Shown here: positions 9,701-18,609 of the stretch, one piece after another
Layout: every line of letters starts with the position of its first letter
Position numbering within the stretch: position 1 is the first letter of the stretch
Assembly (NCBI RefSeq): GCF_021462225.1
Contig: NC_061816.1
Location: 26,707,049-26,771,048, forward strand
DNA from: Girardinichthys multiradiatus
Taxonomy: Eukaryota > Chordata > Actinopteri > Cyprinodontiformes > Goodeidae
Direction: 5' to 3'
Length of the DNA stretch: 64,000 bases
Notes under the pieces: model-generated
What the model was told of the DNA's origin: nothing
Databases searched by the model: none
What the model saw: the letters and a program-made list of their open reading frames with translations, nothing else
Position numbers and translations under genes: made by a program

Positions 9701-11006
9701 TATGAAGTTGAGGTACACAGCGGAACCGGATGAAACTGTACACTATGTGGATTACACATCTCTGTACCCTTATGTAAACGCCAACTGCGTTTTTCCCCTC
9801 GGACACCCCACCATCATTTACAAAGATTTTGATGACCCCAGCAGCTACTTCGGTATAATCAAAGCTGTGGTCTACCCACCACGTAACCTGTTGTTACCTG
9901 TTTTACCTTACAGAACATCCCAAGGTAAACTTGTGTTCACTCTCTGCCGCTCATGCGCTGAATTAAATAACCAGTCAGGTCCCTGCATGCATAATGATCA
10001 AGAAAGAGCTTTGATGGGAGTTTGGGCGAGTGTAGAATTCTCTAAAGCTTTGGAGTGTAGTTATCGTCTTGCTAAAATCACAGAGGTGTGGCATTTTGAA
10101 AAGAGAAGTGATACAATCTTTAAAGGTTACATTCATTGCTTTTTAAATGGTAAGCAGGAGGCTTCAGGCTATCCGTCTGAAGCAGTGGATCAGGAGAGTA
10201 AGTCAAAGTATATAAGCGACTACAAACTGCATCAGGGCATCCAATTAGACCCTGAGAAAATCGAGATGAATCCTGCCAAAAGGCAGGTTGCAAAATTGTG
10301 TTTAAACAGTTTTTGGGGGAAATTTGCGCAAAGAAGTGATCTGTCTCAGACCACAGTCATCACTAACCCTGAAGACTTTTTCAGCTTCATGTTCTCGAGT
10401 AAATACAGGGTTAACTATTTTCATTTTTTCAACCCTGAAATGTGTGTAGTGCAGTGGAACTACAGCAAACGTGTCATATATCCACCAAGTAAGACAAATA
10501 ATGTGTTTATAGCAGCATTCACCACCGCTTATGCACGTTTAAAACTTCTCAGCAGCATGGAGCAATTGCAGGACAGATTGATTTATATTGACACGGACAG
10601 TTTGATTTATGTGACAAAAAGTGGTGAAACTCCTCTGGAATTGGGGAATTATCTGGGTGATCTTACTGACGAGTTAGATGGTGACAGCATTTCGGAGTTT
10701 GCATCGACAGGACCCAAGAGTTATGCATACCAGACCAAAAACCGTAAAAATGTAATGATACGTGCTAAAGGCATCACTCAGACGCATGAATGCAGCGAGA
10801 GGGTCAATTTTGACAGCATCAAAGGGCTGGTCGAGGGCTACTTACAGGGGTCAAGTGAGGGTGTCATTGAAATCCCTCAGCACACGATCAGGAGGGATAA
10901 AAAGAGATTCTGTTTGACAAACGCGACATTTCTTAAAAAGTTTCGACTGGTGTATGATAAGAGACGTCTTTTTTCTGACGGGACAACTCTGCCTTTCGGT
11001 TATTAG
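6727..11006 (+). pseudogene. polB: Protein-primed family B DNA polymerase, one frameshift
   Basis: The Polinton replication enzyme is encoded in two frames, 6727-9348 (873 codons) and, continuous in the next frame, to 11006. The first part has a polar repetitive N-terminus, a Cys-rich zinc-binding region (about residues 455-590, many CxxC pairs) and the 3'-5' exonuclease motifs: FYDFE near 605, HNARGYD near 660 and YCKND near 785. The second part carries polymerase motif A (DYTSLYP), motif B (KLCLNSFWG) and motif C (YIDTDS). The frame shifts by one position at about 9265-9290, beside a short A run, just before the conserved linker between exonuclease and polymerase domains. Apart from this lesion the gene looks undecayed. 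A splice acceptor (TTCATAG) ends at 6723, so translation may begin in upstream exons. Confidence 0.93.
6739..7344 (+). repeat. Internal duplications in polymerase N-terminal coding region
   Basis: Three near-identical sequence pairs occur in the 5' part of the polymerase frame: about 60 bp at 6739 and 6946, about 95 bp at 7051 and 7162, and about 93 bp at 6850 and 7252. They are almost identical at base level and keep the frame, so they are recent. At protein level they repeat LDEIRNLVNELNEIP, HGDVLNVINQALSDLN and a His/Asp-rich block. Confidence 0.9.
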
Positions 11007-11036
11007 AGTTGAAGAAGAAATAAAATAAAAAGTCAC

Positions 11037-11708
11037 ATGGATTTACAGGAGATTGATTTTGATCCTAGATTTAGAGCCCCTTTCTCATGTATGATAGTTG
11101 GACCCAGCGGCTGCGGGAAAACTTTCTTTGTAAAAAGTATTTTACAAAACTGTAATCATGTCATGGATATTGTTCCAGAAAATATTGTATGGATTTACAC
11201 ATCTTTTCAACCCATCTATGCTGAATTGCAGAAGATGAATAAAAATATTACCTTTGTGGAAGGATTGCCTCATTCTTTTGAAGATGAAAACCTGTTTCCT
11301 CCTGATCAGAATCATCTGATTATTCTAGACGATGTTATCGCTCAAGCCTCAGATGATGAAAACGTGATGAAGGTCTTTACCCAGTTTCGTCACCATCGTA
11401 ATATGAGTGTTATGATGTTGACTCAGAATGTATTTCATCAGGGAAAGTTCAGTCGCACTATTAGTTTGAACTGTAATTATATGGTGTTGTTTAAGAACCC
11501 GAGAGATAAACTCCAGCTGAATATACTAGCCCGCCAAATGTTTCCATCTCAAAAGGGTCTCTTCTTGGAGAGTTTTGAAGACGCAACGAGAGAAGCTCAT
11601 GGATATTTAATCATCGATTTTACGCCTACCTGCCCAGAACATTTCAGACTGAGAACGGGGATACTTCCTCAGCAGTGGCCTGCTGTGTACGTACCCAGAA
11701 CAAAGTAA
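11037..11708 (+). CDS. FtsK/HerA-like genome-packaging ATPase (A32-like)
   Basis: This 223-residue protein matches the Polinton packaging ATPase, which is expected to drive DNA into the capsid. A Walker A motif, GPSGCGKT, sits at residues 22-29 and Walker B, LIILDDVI, at about 94-101; a QFRHHRNMSVMMLTQN stretch (about 120-135) follows as the usual sensor-like segment. The length is normal for the family and the frame is intact. It starts 30 bp after the polymerase stop, and the next gene starts six bases after its own stop. Confidence 0.93.
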   Translation: MDLQEIDFDPRFRAPFSCMIVGPSGCGKTFFVKSILQNCNHVMDIVPENIVWIYTSFQPIYAELQKMNKNITFVEGLPHSFEDENLFPPDQNHLIILDDVIAQASDDENVMKVFTQFRHHRNMSVMMLTQNVFHQGKFSRTISLNCNYMVLFKNPRDKLQLNILARQMFPSQKGLFLESFEDATREAHGYLIIDFTPTCPEHFRLRTGILPQQWPAVYVPRTK

Positions 11709-11714
11709 GTCATC

Positions 11715-12056
11715 ATGTCTGCGCGTATAAAAAGGAATTTACCATTATTCAGAGCTTTGTACCAGGCCTGTCCACAGAAACGTAAAGATATTCTCGCACA
11801 CTGCTCTCCCGACTTTATTCAGGCTCTGTGCGAGATTGCACTGAATATCCTAAAAGGTAACATTAAACTATCACCCTCTCAACACCGACAATTGAAGAAA
11901 CAAAGAAATATCATCAGATTGTTGGGTGATAAAAGAACCGGGATAAAAACTAAACAGTTGGCTCTCAAAAAGCAACGAGGTGGTTTTATTCTGCCCATCT
12001 TAACGGCTCTTGCACCCTTGATCGGTGATCTAGTGGGTGGAATCATCAGGAGATAA
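11715..12056 (+). CDS. Small basic Polinton protein with hydrophobic C-terminus
   Basis: The 113-residue product is strongly basic, with a C-terminal segment (about residues 88-111) rich in Gly, Leu and Ile: GGFILPILTALAPLIGDLVG. Small proteins of this type are common in fish and invertebrate Polintons between the ATPase and the next conserved gene. A virion core or membrane-active role is my inference from composition only. Its TAA overlaps the ATG of the following gene by one base, and the ATPase stop is six bases upstream, so the three genes are tightly packed. Confidence 0.75.
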   Translation: MSARIKRNLPLFRALYQACPQKRKDILAHCSPDFIQALCEIALNILKGNIKLSPSQHRQLKKQRNIIRLLGDKRTGIKTKQLALKKQRGGFILPILTALAPLIGDLVGGIIRR

Positions 12057-12886
12057 TGTCTCTCAGAACATCGCAGAAGATGTTTCTCATTTCCCCTCAT
12101 CAATTCAAGCGTCTGACCCAGTCAGACACGTCCATCAGACAGACGGCGGAGGAGAATTTGGATGCTGAAATGAGAGCGATATTAAACGAGCCGGGTTTGA
12201 CTTCTTATGAAAAAATCAAGAGATACGATGCTCTTCTCCAGAGGTATCTGACTTTACTTAAGCAAGGTGTCAAAGAAGAAAAACAGCGGGTCAGTTTAAC
12301 GCTGCAGCGTGACACAGAGGTTCCTGAACATGAGCGGTCCCAAGAAAAACAAGGCCCAGGGCAGGACGAGGCCCCTAAGGATCAGGTTCTTACGGAAGTA
12401 CTGAAAAGCCTTCCTAAACACAATCGTAAAAATGCCGAGTACATTTTGAAGAAATTATCTGAAAGAAGTGAGAGTTGGACTTCGCGAGGTGAATTTGTAT
12501 TTAAAGGAAATGTTATAAAGGGGTCCCACCTGATTGATTTGTTGAAAAATCTCATGCTTCCGTTTAAAAAATCTGTAGCATCACAAACCCGAGGATGGTC
12601 TGATTTTCTCCACTCCATGTCAAAAGTAAACATACCTATATCTTCAGTCATTAACCCTTATGCTCGTGAAGATTATAGACGTTTCAAAACAGAGGGTACA
12701 TCGATTGAAAATGGGGGTACACCCCCCAGCGTTAAGCAGAGAAGAAAAAGAAGAAGAAGGCAGATAACTCATTCTCCCTACTGGTCGAGATCTGAGCTGG
12801 AAGATCCAAAAAATGCTGATGGGAGATCAAAAAGGTCTCTTCGTAAGACGAAACTACCACCCCGATGGATTACATTTTCACCATAA
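12056..12886 (+). CDS. Conserved Polinton protein, 276 aa, function unknown
   Basis: The product has an N-terminal helical part (AEENLDAEMRAIL and YDALLQRYLTLL, about residues 31-70), a charged linker, a globular middle with EYILKKLSERSESW (about 129-142) and a basic tail containing KQRRKRRRRQ (about 227-236). This layout matches an uncharacterised protein found next to capsid genes in many Polintons. I give no molecular function. It starts inside the stop codon of the upstream gene and is the last gene of the plus block; AATAAA follows at 12930. Confidence 0.8.
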   Translation: MSLRTSQKMFLISPHQFKRLTQSDTSIRQTAEENLDAEMRAILNEPGLTSYEKIKRYDALLQRYLTLLKQGVKEEKQRVSLTLQRDTEVPEHERSQEKQGPGQDEAPKDQVLTEVLKSLPKHNRKNAEYILKKLSERSESWTSRGEFVFKGNVIKGSHLIDLLKNLMLPFKKSVASQTRGWSDFLHSMSKVNIPISSVINPYAREDYRRFKTEGTSIENGGTPPSVKQRRKRRRRQITHSPYWSRSELEDPKNADGRSKRSLRKTKLPPRWITFSP

Positions 12887-13062
12887 ACCGTTATAAGAAA
12901 ATGAAACATGTAGTCTATTTCTTTTATTCAATAAAATATTTATTGATTATATTTTCAAGTCTAGCTTCATTCTCTACTTCACACACTAACATATGATATC
13001 ATTACACAAATATTAAATCATAAGAAGAAAAAAAAAAAACAATGAAAAAAAAATAAGACAAT
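12887..13062. terminator. Shared convergent polyadenylation region
   Basis: The two gene blocks converge here. AATAAA on the plus strand is at 12930-12935. TTTATT, which is AATAAA on the minus strand, occurs at about 12923 and 12939. The interval also holds A-rich tracts at 13027-13053. It likely ends transcripts from both sides. Confidence 0.65.
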
Positions 13063-13605
13063 TTAAATTCCATAACAATCCATAAATATCTCCAAAGAGC
13101 ATGTTCCGTGAGTATAAAATGTACAACTTTGATTAATGACACATTTCTGATATTTTTTCACAAAGTTAGATACCATTAAATCATTCTTAATCACATCTCT
13201 GGTGTATTTCGACAACACTTGCTGCAGTGATAATCCGCACGCTCTATGACATAGAAAAAAAATGCAATGGTGACCGCACACAGTGGACAGAGTGTTTTGA
13301 AGCTGATTATTATGATACAATATTTTTGAGGATCTGTCTTCTAAAAATGTTACGATGCTTGATGGGTAGAACTCGAAATCCTGAGAGAATCCATAAGAGT
13401 CAAAAAAGCTGGATTGACCATTCTCATCCAATGTCAGAGCTAGCCAGTGTTCTCCCGGCATGTGTAAAGGATGTGTGTTCACAATAAAGTAGGCTGGCCC
13501 TGGGAATTTGTCAGCTAGCAGCGGCAGCTGGTCGCACGGCCATACACCACAAAACAAATCTCCCAGCAGATGACGCATCAGGCTCTCAATTTCATGATTA
13601 TTCAT
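13063..13605 (-). CDS. Adenain-like cysteine protease
   Basis: The 180-residue product is the Polinton maturation protease, related to the adenovirus proteinase and expected to cleave virion precursor proteins. Visible active-site elements are His53 in GEHWLAL, Asp69 in FFDSYG, Gln103 and Cys110 in STVCGHHC, in the canonical order. The length is normal and the frame is open. It begins only 11 bp after the major capsid stop, suggesting a shared transcript or alternative processing. Confidence 0.92.
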   Translation of the reverse strand: MNNHEIESLMRHLLGDLFCGVWPCDQLPLLADKFPGPAYFIVNTHPLHMPGEHWLALTLDENGQSSFFDSYGFSQDFEFYPSSIVTFLEDRSSKILYHNNQLQNTLSTVCGHHCIFFLCHRACGLSLQQVLSKYTRDVIKNDLMVSNFVKKYQKCVINQSCTFYTHGTCSLEIFMDCYGI

Positions 13606-13616
13606 GCCTGATTAGA

Positions 13617-14924
13617 TTAATAATAATCCACCAGCACACGCCTCTTTGAATCAATCTCTAAAATAGAGTCATAACAAGCGTAGATGATCAGCGTGGTGGT
13701 ATGAGGCAACGGGTTTCTGAAGCGCATTTCCAATCTTAAATTCCCACTGGAAACTGGAGATAGAGCATCTGTGTCCTCGCCCGGGTTAAGATTAAATGTG
13801 AATAGAGAGTATCCTTGATTAAATTCCTGACGTGTTATACTCAGTGGAAGATCTTTTAGATGTCGTCCTGTAGCCGTAAACAAGTTGTAATATTCTCTCA
13901 CTGAATGACCTTGGTTAAAATTGGGCTGGAAGGCTTTAGCAGGAATTTGTCTGCCATCCTTACACAAAGCTAAATATTCCATATCAAAATGATTAAAGTT
14001 AAACGGATTGAGATTGCGTGTTCCTGTAAAAGCGTCATGATCCAGTAATGCAATCACCACATACTTGGGAAAGACGCCTAAGAAAAGATTCTCTTGGTTG
14101 CATACCCTTGAATTTTCAGGGATGGAATATGTTTTTACATTCACACGTGAAAGTGGATACAGAGCATTTGCCTTCATTAAAGCTGAAGCGTGCCCCAGTC
14201 GTACAGCTGGAGAGACAGTAACTTTTTTGATGAAAAGAGATGCTCCTAATATCCTGAGTTTGTAAGTGGAGTCTCTTGCTGCCATGAGACAAAAGGCATC
14301 GTTGGCTCTTGTAAGTTTAATTTTAAGGTCAACAGAGTTTAAAAGAAGTCTCTCACAGAAAACTATGTCTGCATGCAGGGGGCCTAGGAGATGTACCTCC
14401 CTGGAATTTGCCGTAAAACCTGCTCTGCTGTTAAGACCTTGGTTAGGGCCGTTAGTTGTAACAATAGAGTTCAGAGCACCTGCAGTGTCTTTATAAAAAA
14501 GACCAGAGCTAAACTGGCTTTTTAAAGAATCCTCCGAAAAGTTTAACAATGTCTCAATCATGGCTCTATATGGATGTGTAGCGCTGGATTGTGAAATCAT
14601 TCGATCTCCGAGAGTGACATCACACTGACTGAAGATGGTGTTTAACGGGTAGTTGATGAGCCCTACAGGTGCATCATCCGGCAGGTTTGTTCCATCCTCG
14701 TTAGTAATTTTCACTCTGAGATGCAACAGCGTATCGTTGAGATCTAGATAATTTTCTCCATCTCCCGGAATGAAAAACGCGATCGGCCCTCCATCAGTGA
14801 TTGCTGATAAAGGCTGGATCTCGGTGTAAATTTTATCTTCGATCGATAGCTGCGTCATCGGGGCAGAAAATAAGTCCAACTCTGCCAGCGTGCACTCTGA
14901 TGATTTGTTATGTAAAAGAGCCAT
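13617..14924 (-). CDS. Polinton major capsid protein (double jelly-roll)
   Basis: The 435-residue product opens with a conserved block (LLHNKSSECTLAELDLFSAP) found in the widespread capsid family often annotated in animal genomes as F54H12.2-like. Those proteins were recognised as Polinton double jelly-roll major capsid proteins. The body is beta-rich and ends near PLPHTTTLIIYACYDSILEI. The frame is intact. The ATG at 14924 is preceded by an AT-rich TATATTTAAATA-like sequence. It should self-assemble into the icosahedral shell. Confidence 0.9.
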   Translation of the reverse strand: MALLHNKSSECTLAELDLFSAPMTQLSIEDKIYTEIQPLSAITDGGPIAFFIPGDGENYLDLNDTLLHLRVKITNEDGTNLPDDAPVGLINYPLNTIFSQCDVTLGDRMISQSSATHPYRAMIETLLNFSEDSLKSQFSSGLFYKDTAGALNSIVTTNGPNQGLNSRAGFTANSREVHLLGPLHADIVFCERLLLNSVDLKIKLTRANDAFCLMAARDSTYKLRILGASLFIKKVTVSPAVRLGHASALMKANALYPLSRVNVKTYSIPENSRVCNQENLFLGVFPKYVVIALLDHDAFTGTRNLNPFNFNHFDMEYLALCKDGRQIPAKAFQPNFNQGHSVREYYNLFTATGRHLKDLPLSITRQEFNQGYSLFTFNLNPGEDTDALSPVSSGNLRLEMRFRNPLPHTTTLIIYACYDSILEIDSKRRVLVDYY

Positions 14925-14950
14925 TATTTAAATATATCAAAACTTGCGGA

Positions 14951-15367
14951 TTACTTCCTTCCTCTTCGTTTGTCAGCTGCGACTGATCTCCTTTTTCGCG
15001 TTTGTCGTTGTTTTTTAACCGTCCTTAAACGATCACCAGGGGGTCTTGTTCTGGGTCTTTTGGATAAAACCATAATTCCTGAACCTTCTTGACCATCGGT
15101 GTGTGTAGAACCACTCATTTTACTCACGGCCATACCTATGACATCCGAAGCGATATTTGATGCAGCCGTTTTAAGATGGGGTTTTGCAATTGCAAATCCT
15201 TTTTTAACCAGAGGGGATACGAAGCGGAATCATTTTGAAAATAATGATCCAATTCCGCGTCTGTACATGACCGGGGCCCCATAAAACCCTGGCAGATTAC
15301 CGCCTGATTGACTTACATAGTAATTTACAAAGCGATTTGGATCACGTCTCAGACTTAGCTGTGCCAT
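14951..15367 (-). pseudogene. Basic virion core protein, interrupted by TGA
   Basis: One frame encodes an N-terminal part starting MAQLSLRRDPNRFVNYYVSQ at 15367 and a C-terminal Arg/Lys-rich part ending KRRSVAADKRRGRK. The two are separated by an in-frame TGA at 15230-15232. Without the stop the product would be 138 residues: a Gly/Tyr-rich start, a hydrophobic-basic middle and a very basic tail with two RPRTRP/KKQRQTRKRR clusters. This composition resembles adenovirus-type core or DNA-condensing peptides and matches a known Polinton gene position. A TATATAA element lies at 15441-15447, about 75 bp upstream of the start. Confidence 0.75.
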
Positions 15368-15479
15368 GTTCTCTCTTGCCTGCTTGATGCAGTGTGTAAG
15401 GACCAGCATAATATGAATGATAACCAATCAATCTTAGAGGTTATATACATATCTCTGGAATAGTTTATACAAATAAAAT

Positions 15480-16253
15480 TTATCTCAGGCTACGTTGTGA
15501 TATCACCGGTCTGAAGTGTAGTCTTATGACGGTCTTTCCATAGACGAAATTTACAGGAACGTTTTGGTCCGATTTAATTTCTATATTGATATTTTCAATA
15601 TGTCTTCTGGAGACTGGAAGGTAGTGGGCGGGATTAAACGTCTGAGTAATCATATCACTGAATGTGCCTTGTACTTTGACGGTCCGCAGTAAAGGTGCAA
15701 AAGTGTCGCCTACTATTTGAGGGCTGACCACGTCGCTGTAACAGTATAGGTGATAGAAACCAGCCTTTATATCCGCCGGAAAAGGAGCCAGTTTTGGTTC
15801 AGAAACATGAATCCATTCCCCTGGTTTCACGCCCATCATATAAGCTAGAGTGCTGAAGAAGCGTATTTCATACGGACCGCTTGCTTGAAATGCAAATCTC
15901 TTTTGAATTTTGCTGAATTTAATGCGGATACCCGAGTTCATTTTTTTGAAAAAGAGTTCCATCTCTGTCTCGAGTTGAATAACGCTGTTATAGTAGCCAC
16001 TTCTGATCCTTTGCGTATTGATCTCCACATCACCAACCTTCCTCCATTCAAAGTAGGCATCATAATCCGGTAAATTATGCCATGTATGAGGGTATGAAAT
16101 CTCTGCTAATGCAACCATCCATTGGCCTTCTAAATCAATATGTTGAGCAAAATTTACACGGAAACTTGAATTGGTATTATTTTTAAACACTTCCATGCTA
16201 GCATTAGATGGAAGAGTAACGTAAAAGCCATCATCCTCTACCTGACGGTTCAT
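15480..16253 (-). CDS. Polinton minor (penton-like) capsid protein
   Basis: The 257-residue product is beta-rich and matches the single jelly-roll minor capsid protein of Polintons, expected at the capsid vertices. Typical features are the opening DDGFYVTLPSNASMEVFKNN, the segment LEGQWMVALAEISYPHTW (about residues 42-59) and the late VNFVYGKTVIRLHFRP block. The frame is intact. A clean TATAAAAAAGG lies at 16286-16296, about 33-43 bp upstream of the ATG, consistent with its own promoter. Confidence 0.88.
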   Translation of the reverse strand: MNRQVEDDGFYVTLPSNASMEVFKNNTNSSFRVNFAQHIDLEGQWMVALAEISYPHTWHNLPDYDAYFEWRKVGDVEINTQRIRSGYYNSVIQLETEMELFFKKMNSGIRIKFSKIQKRFAFQASGPYEIRFFSTLAYMMGVKPGEWIHVSEPKLAPFPADIKAGFYHLYCYSDVVSPQIVGDTFAPLLRTVKVQGTFSDMITQTFNPAHYLPVSRRHIENINIEIKSDQNVPVNFVYGKTVIRLHFRPVISQRSLR

Positions 16254-16285
16254 GATGCTGTGTCAACTGTGAGGTTTAGTGCAAA

Positions 16286-16296
16286 CCTTTTTTATA
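16286..16296 (-). promoter_or_regulatory. TATA box of minor capsid gene
   Basis: TATAAAAAAGG on the minus strand is placed about 33-43 bp before the minor capsid ATG. The short distance implies a very short leader. Confidence 0.6.
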
Positions 16297-16390
16297 CGTT
16301 TCGAAGTTCATCAAACTTGATCCAACTGTTGAATTTCTCAGGCCAGTTTTTCCAGCTTACAAAAACCTGTTTGACTCCCTTGACTGTACG

Positions 16391-17380
16391 TCATTTTAAT
16401 ATTTTTTCCACTTGATACATCTTGTCGTTAAATATTTTTACTTTTTGAAGTTCCTCAGCGTAAAAGGAACCCTCGATAGGTTCTCCATCCAAATCTTTGA
16501 GTTTGTATACAGGAGGAGAACGGGGTATCCGGTCATACACTGTAAACACTTCATCCGTAAAACTCTGTTCGTATTTTTTGTCAAACACTCCACGGACCTT
16601 GGATATTCTGACAAGATCCCCTTGTTTAAACGTTGTCACTGAGTCCTTGCAATATCTGTTGGACTTGACATCATACAGATTCTGAAACACTTGAAAGGCA
16701 TTTTCTGGGGTCACTTCCATAGGGCTCATTTTAATGCTGGAGTGGTAGGAATGGTTGTAGCTTCTAGCTAGGTTTTGCAGTACATCGGCGTACCGCCGGG
16801 TATTGTTAGCTGTAAAATATCTCCACATCCTTGTTTTTAATGTGCGGTTAAATCTCTCGACCACTGAAGCTTTTGCTTCACTCGCTGTGGCAAAATGTTC
16901 AATACCGTGTTTCTCCATTAAAACCTTAAATTTCTTGTTAAAAAATTCTTTACCGGCATCAGTCTGAAGTTTTTTGGGGATCTGACTTTCTTTAAAAACT
17001 GATTCAAATGCCTTTACCACCTCAGCCGCTGTTTTCCTCTTCAAAACTCGTACATACGCCCTTTTTGAAAAGATGTCAATGACTGTTAATAAATAATTAT
17101 AACCATCATTTTCCATGGCCAGAGCTTGCATGTCACAGAGATCAGCCTGGAACTGCCTCAATGGTCTGGTGACAAAAACTCTGTTTCTCGGGAACTTTAT
17201 TCTTGCAGGTTTATGTAGAGTATAGGTATCTTCTCCTGATAAAAAATCTTTAACTTTTTCAACCGCAACCTTCTTTCCCGTTTCATCTTGCATAACCCTC
17301 CTCAGCCTATCTACACCCCCAAAACTTCCCGGATTTGAAGGGCTATAATATACTTTCTTCATCAGCCGTCTTCCTGCCAT
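16391..17380 (-). CDS. Retrovirus-like integrase (rve family)
   Basis: I choose the ATG at 17380 (MAGRRLMKK) because the open stretch upstream to 17536 is hydrophobic and lysine-rich and unlike an integrase start. The 329-residue product has the catalytic core with Asp80 (FQADLCD), Asp141 (QTDAGKEF) and Glu175 (VVERFNRTLK). Thirty-three residues separate the second Asp from the Glu. The C-terminal part carries QGDLVRISK and an FYAEELQKV block, typical of the chromodomain-like tail of Polinton integrases. A classic HHCC zinc finger is not obvious. The frame is open. The enzyme should insert the element and usually leaves a 6-bp target duplication, which is not visible here. Confidence 0.93.
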   Translation of the reverse strand: MAGRRLMKKVYYSPSNPGSFGGVDRLRRVMQDETGKKVAVEKVKDFLSGEDTYTLHKPARIKFPRNRVFVTRPLRQFQADLCDMQALAMENDGYNYLLTVIDIFSKRAYVRVLKRKTAAEVVKAFESVFKESQIPKKLQTDAGKEFFNKKFKVLMEKHGIEHFATASEAKASVVERFNRTLKTRMWRYFTANNTRRYADVLQNLARSYNHSYHSSIKMSPMEVTPENAFQVFQNLYDVKSNRYCKDSVTTFKQGDLVRISKVRGVFDKKYEQSFTDEVFTVYDRIPRSPPVYKLKDLDGEPIEGSFYAEELQKVKIFNDKMYQVEKILK

Positions 17381-17699
17381 CTCTGCCTTATGCTCACTCT
17401 GCCGATTACTTGTTAAATAATGAGAAAAAACACACAGGAGGGTAGTTTTATCCTTATTTTTTTTTTTTTTGTATTTAATATAAACAACAAACAACCAGAA
17501 AACAAAATCAGATAAAATGCAGATGAATTCAAACACTACTAGCTTTTAAACAACACTTTTGGGAAAGGTTACTATGTTCCTACTTTAATTGTATTTAATA
17601 GTAAAAAGAAAAAGAAGAAAAATCATATAATGCAGATTAACTAAAGTACTGGAATACTAAAAAAAAAAAAATATACAACAAGTCATCAAACATGTGAGA

Positions 17700-18539
17700 T
17701 CAGTTTGTCAGTCCATAGCACTCTGAAACAGAGTTAAGTTGTTTGAGATGTTTCTCATCGACCATGCGATCATAAACGTGCGCTATTGCACTGTGGATGC
17801 CTTGTACCGATTTCAGTTCATATAAAACCGTCTTGGCAATCGTCTTCACTCTGAAGTCATCCGCTTGTATGCGTCGAAGTACCAGAAGATTCTGAATAGC
17901 AGGAACGAGTTTGGGGGTTACGAGTCGTCGTACGATGCGTTGAAAGTTGACTTGGTAATAATCCTCCCCCAGTACCTCCAGGCAATGGTGTTGACGCTGG
18001 CTTGGGTGGTTCGTTATACATCCATAGCAGGTTTCTCTGAGATAGTTCAAAGAGGTTATGTTGAATAAATGAAGTATTGCTGTTTTCACCGTATTGATGA
18101 GGGTGGTTGAGAACCAACCGTCAATTTCGTCCTCCTGGTTACTCTCATCCTCTGCTGAAGGCTGAGGGTCCTCCATCGGTTCCAGGGTTTGTGTAGGGGC
18201 TTCGGTAGAGGGTGAGTAGCCGGTGGCTACCTCCTCCTCCACGACCACCTTCATGTCTTCAGGCAGGACATTCGCGTCTACAGACTCAGCCATGAATAGC
18301 GGTGATGGTGAGCAGAGGTCTGGAGAAAGCGGTAGATATTTCATGTTGTATCCTGTAGGTGATGCAGGACTGAAGTGGTTCTCTGAGAATGAGGATGTTG
18401 AGGTGGATGGTGAGAAGAGGTCAGGGGAAGGCGGATGATATGGTCCAATGTTGAAGCTTTCATCGTGCTCAGGAGAGAAGTGGATCTCTGCTCGGTGGTT
18501 GTAGAGATCCCTGTATGGTGTCGGTCCACTCATTCTCAT
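17700..18539 (-). CDS. Polinton right-arm orphan protein with CxxC-His-Cys motif
   Basis: The frame is open from 18593, but TATATATA at 18582-18591 overlaps the first ATG, so I prefer the ATG at 18539 (279 residues). The N-terminal half is rich in Ser, Pro and Asp/Glu, with repeated SPDLFSPS-like segments, and looks disordered. The C-terminal half is helical and contains CYGCITNHPSQRQHHC, a possible zinc site. I do not recognise the family with certainty; an early or regulatory viral protein is a guess from its terminal position and composition. The frame is intact. Confidence 0.7.
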   Translation of the reverse strand: MRMSGPTPYRDLYNHRAEIHFSPEHDESFNIGPYHPPSPDLFSPSTSTSSFSENHFSPASPTGYNMKYLPLSPDLCSPSPLFMAESVDANVLPEDMKVVVEEEVATGYSPSTEAPTQTLEPMEDPQPSAEDESNQEDEIDGWFSTTLINTVKTAILHLFNITSLNYLRETCYGCITNHPSQRQHHCLEVLGEDYYQVNFQRIVRRLVTPKLVPAIQNLLVLRRIQADDFRVKTIAKTVLYELKSVQGIHSAIAHVYDRMVDEKHLKQLNSVSECYGLTN

Positions 18540-18581
18540 GATACGATTCTCAGTGTCTGTGAGCTTGCAGTTATCCCCCCG

Positions 18582-18591
18582 TATATATATC
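18582..18591 (-). promoter_or_regulatory. TATA box of right-arm orphan gene
   Basis: TATATATA on the minus strand lies about 45 bp before the ATG at 18539 and decides that start over the upstream ATG at 18593. Confidence 0.55.
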
Positions 18592-18609
18592 ATAGGAAGG
18601 GGCGTGTCC

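Noticed and set aside
11700..11712. Splice-donor-like AAA|GTAAGT at the ATPase stop
   Set aside because: It spans the stop codon, and I see no matching acceptor that would extend an open frame. It is probably chance.
13227..14496. Plus-strand open stretches opposite protease and capsid
   Set aside because: They are antisense to well-supported Polinton genes and show no motifs of their own.
15368..15427. Upstream extension of the core-protein frame
   Set aside because: It would need a TTG start. The downstream MAQLSLRRDPN start fits the known gene and the upstream TATA spacing.
17381..17536. Upstream extension of the integrase frame
   Set aside because: The 52 extra residues are hydrophobic and lysine-rich, lie in AT-rich DNA and do not resemble an integrase N-terminus, so the ATG at 17380 was preferred.
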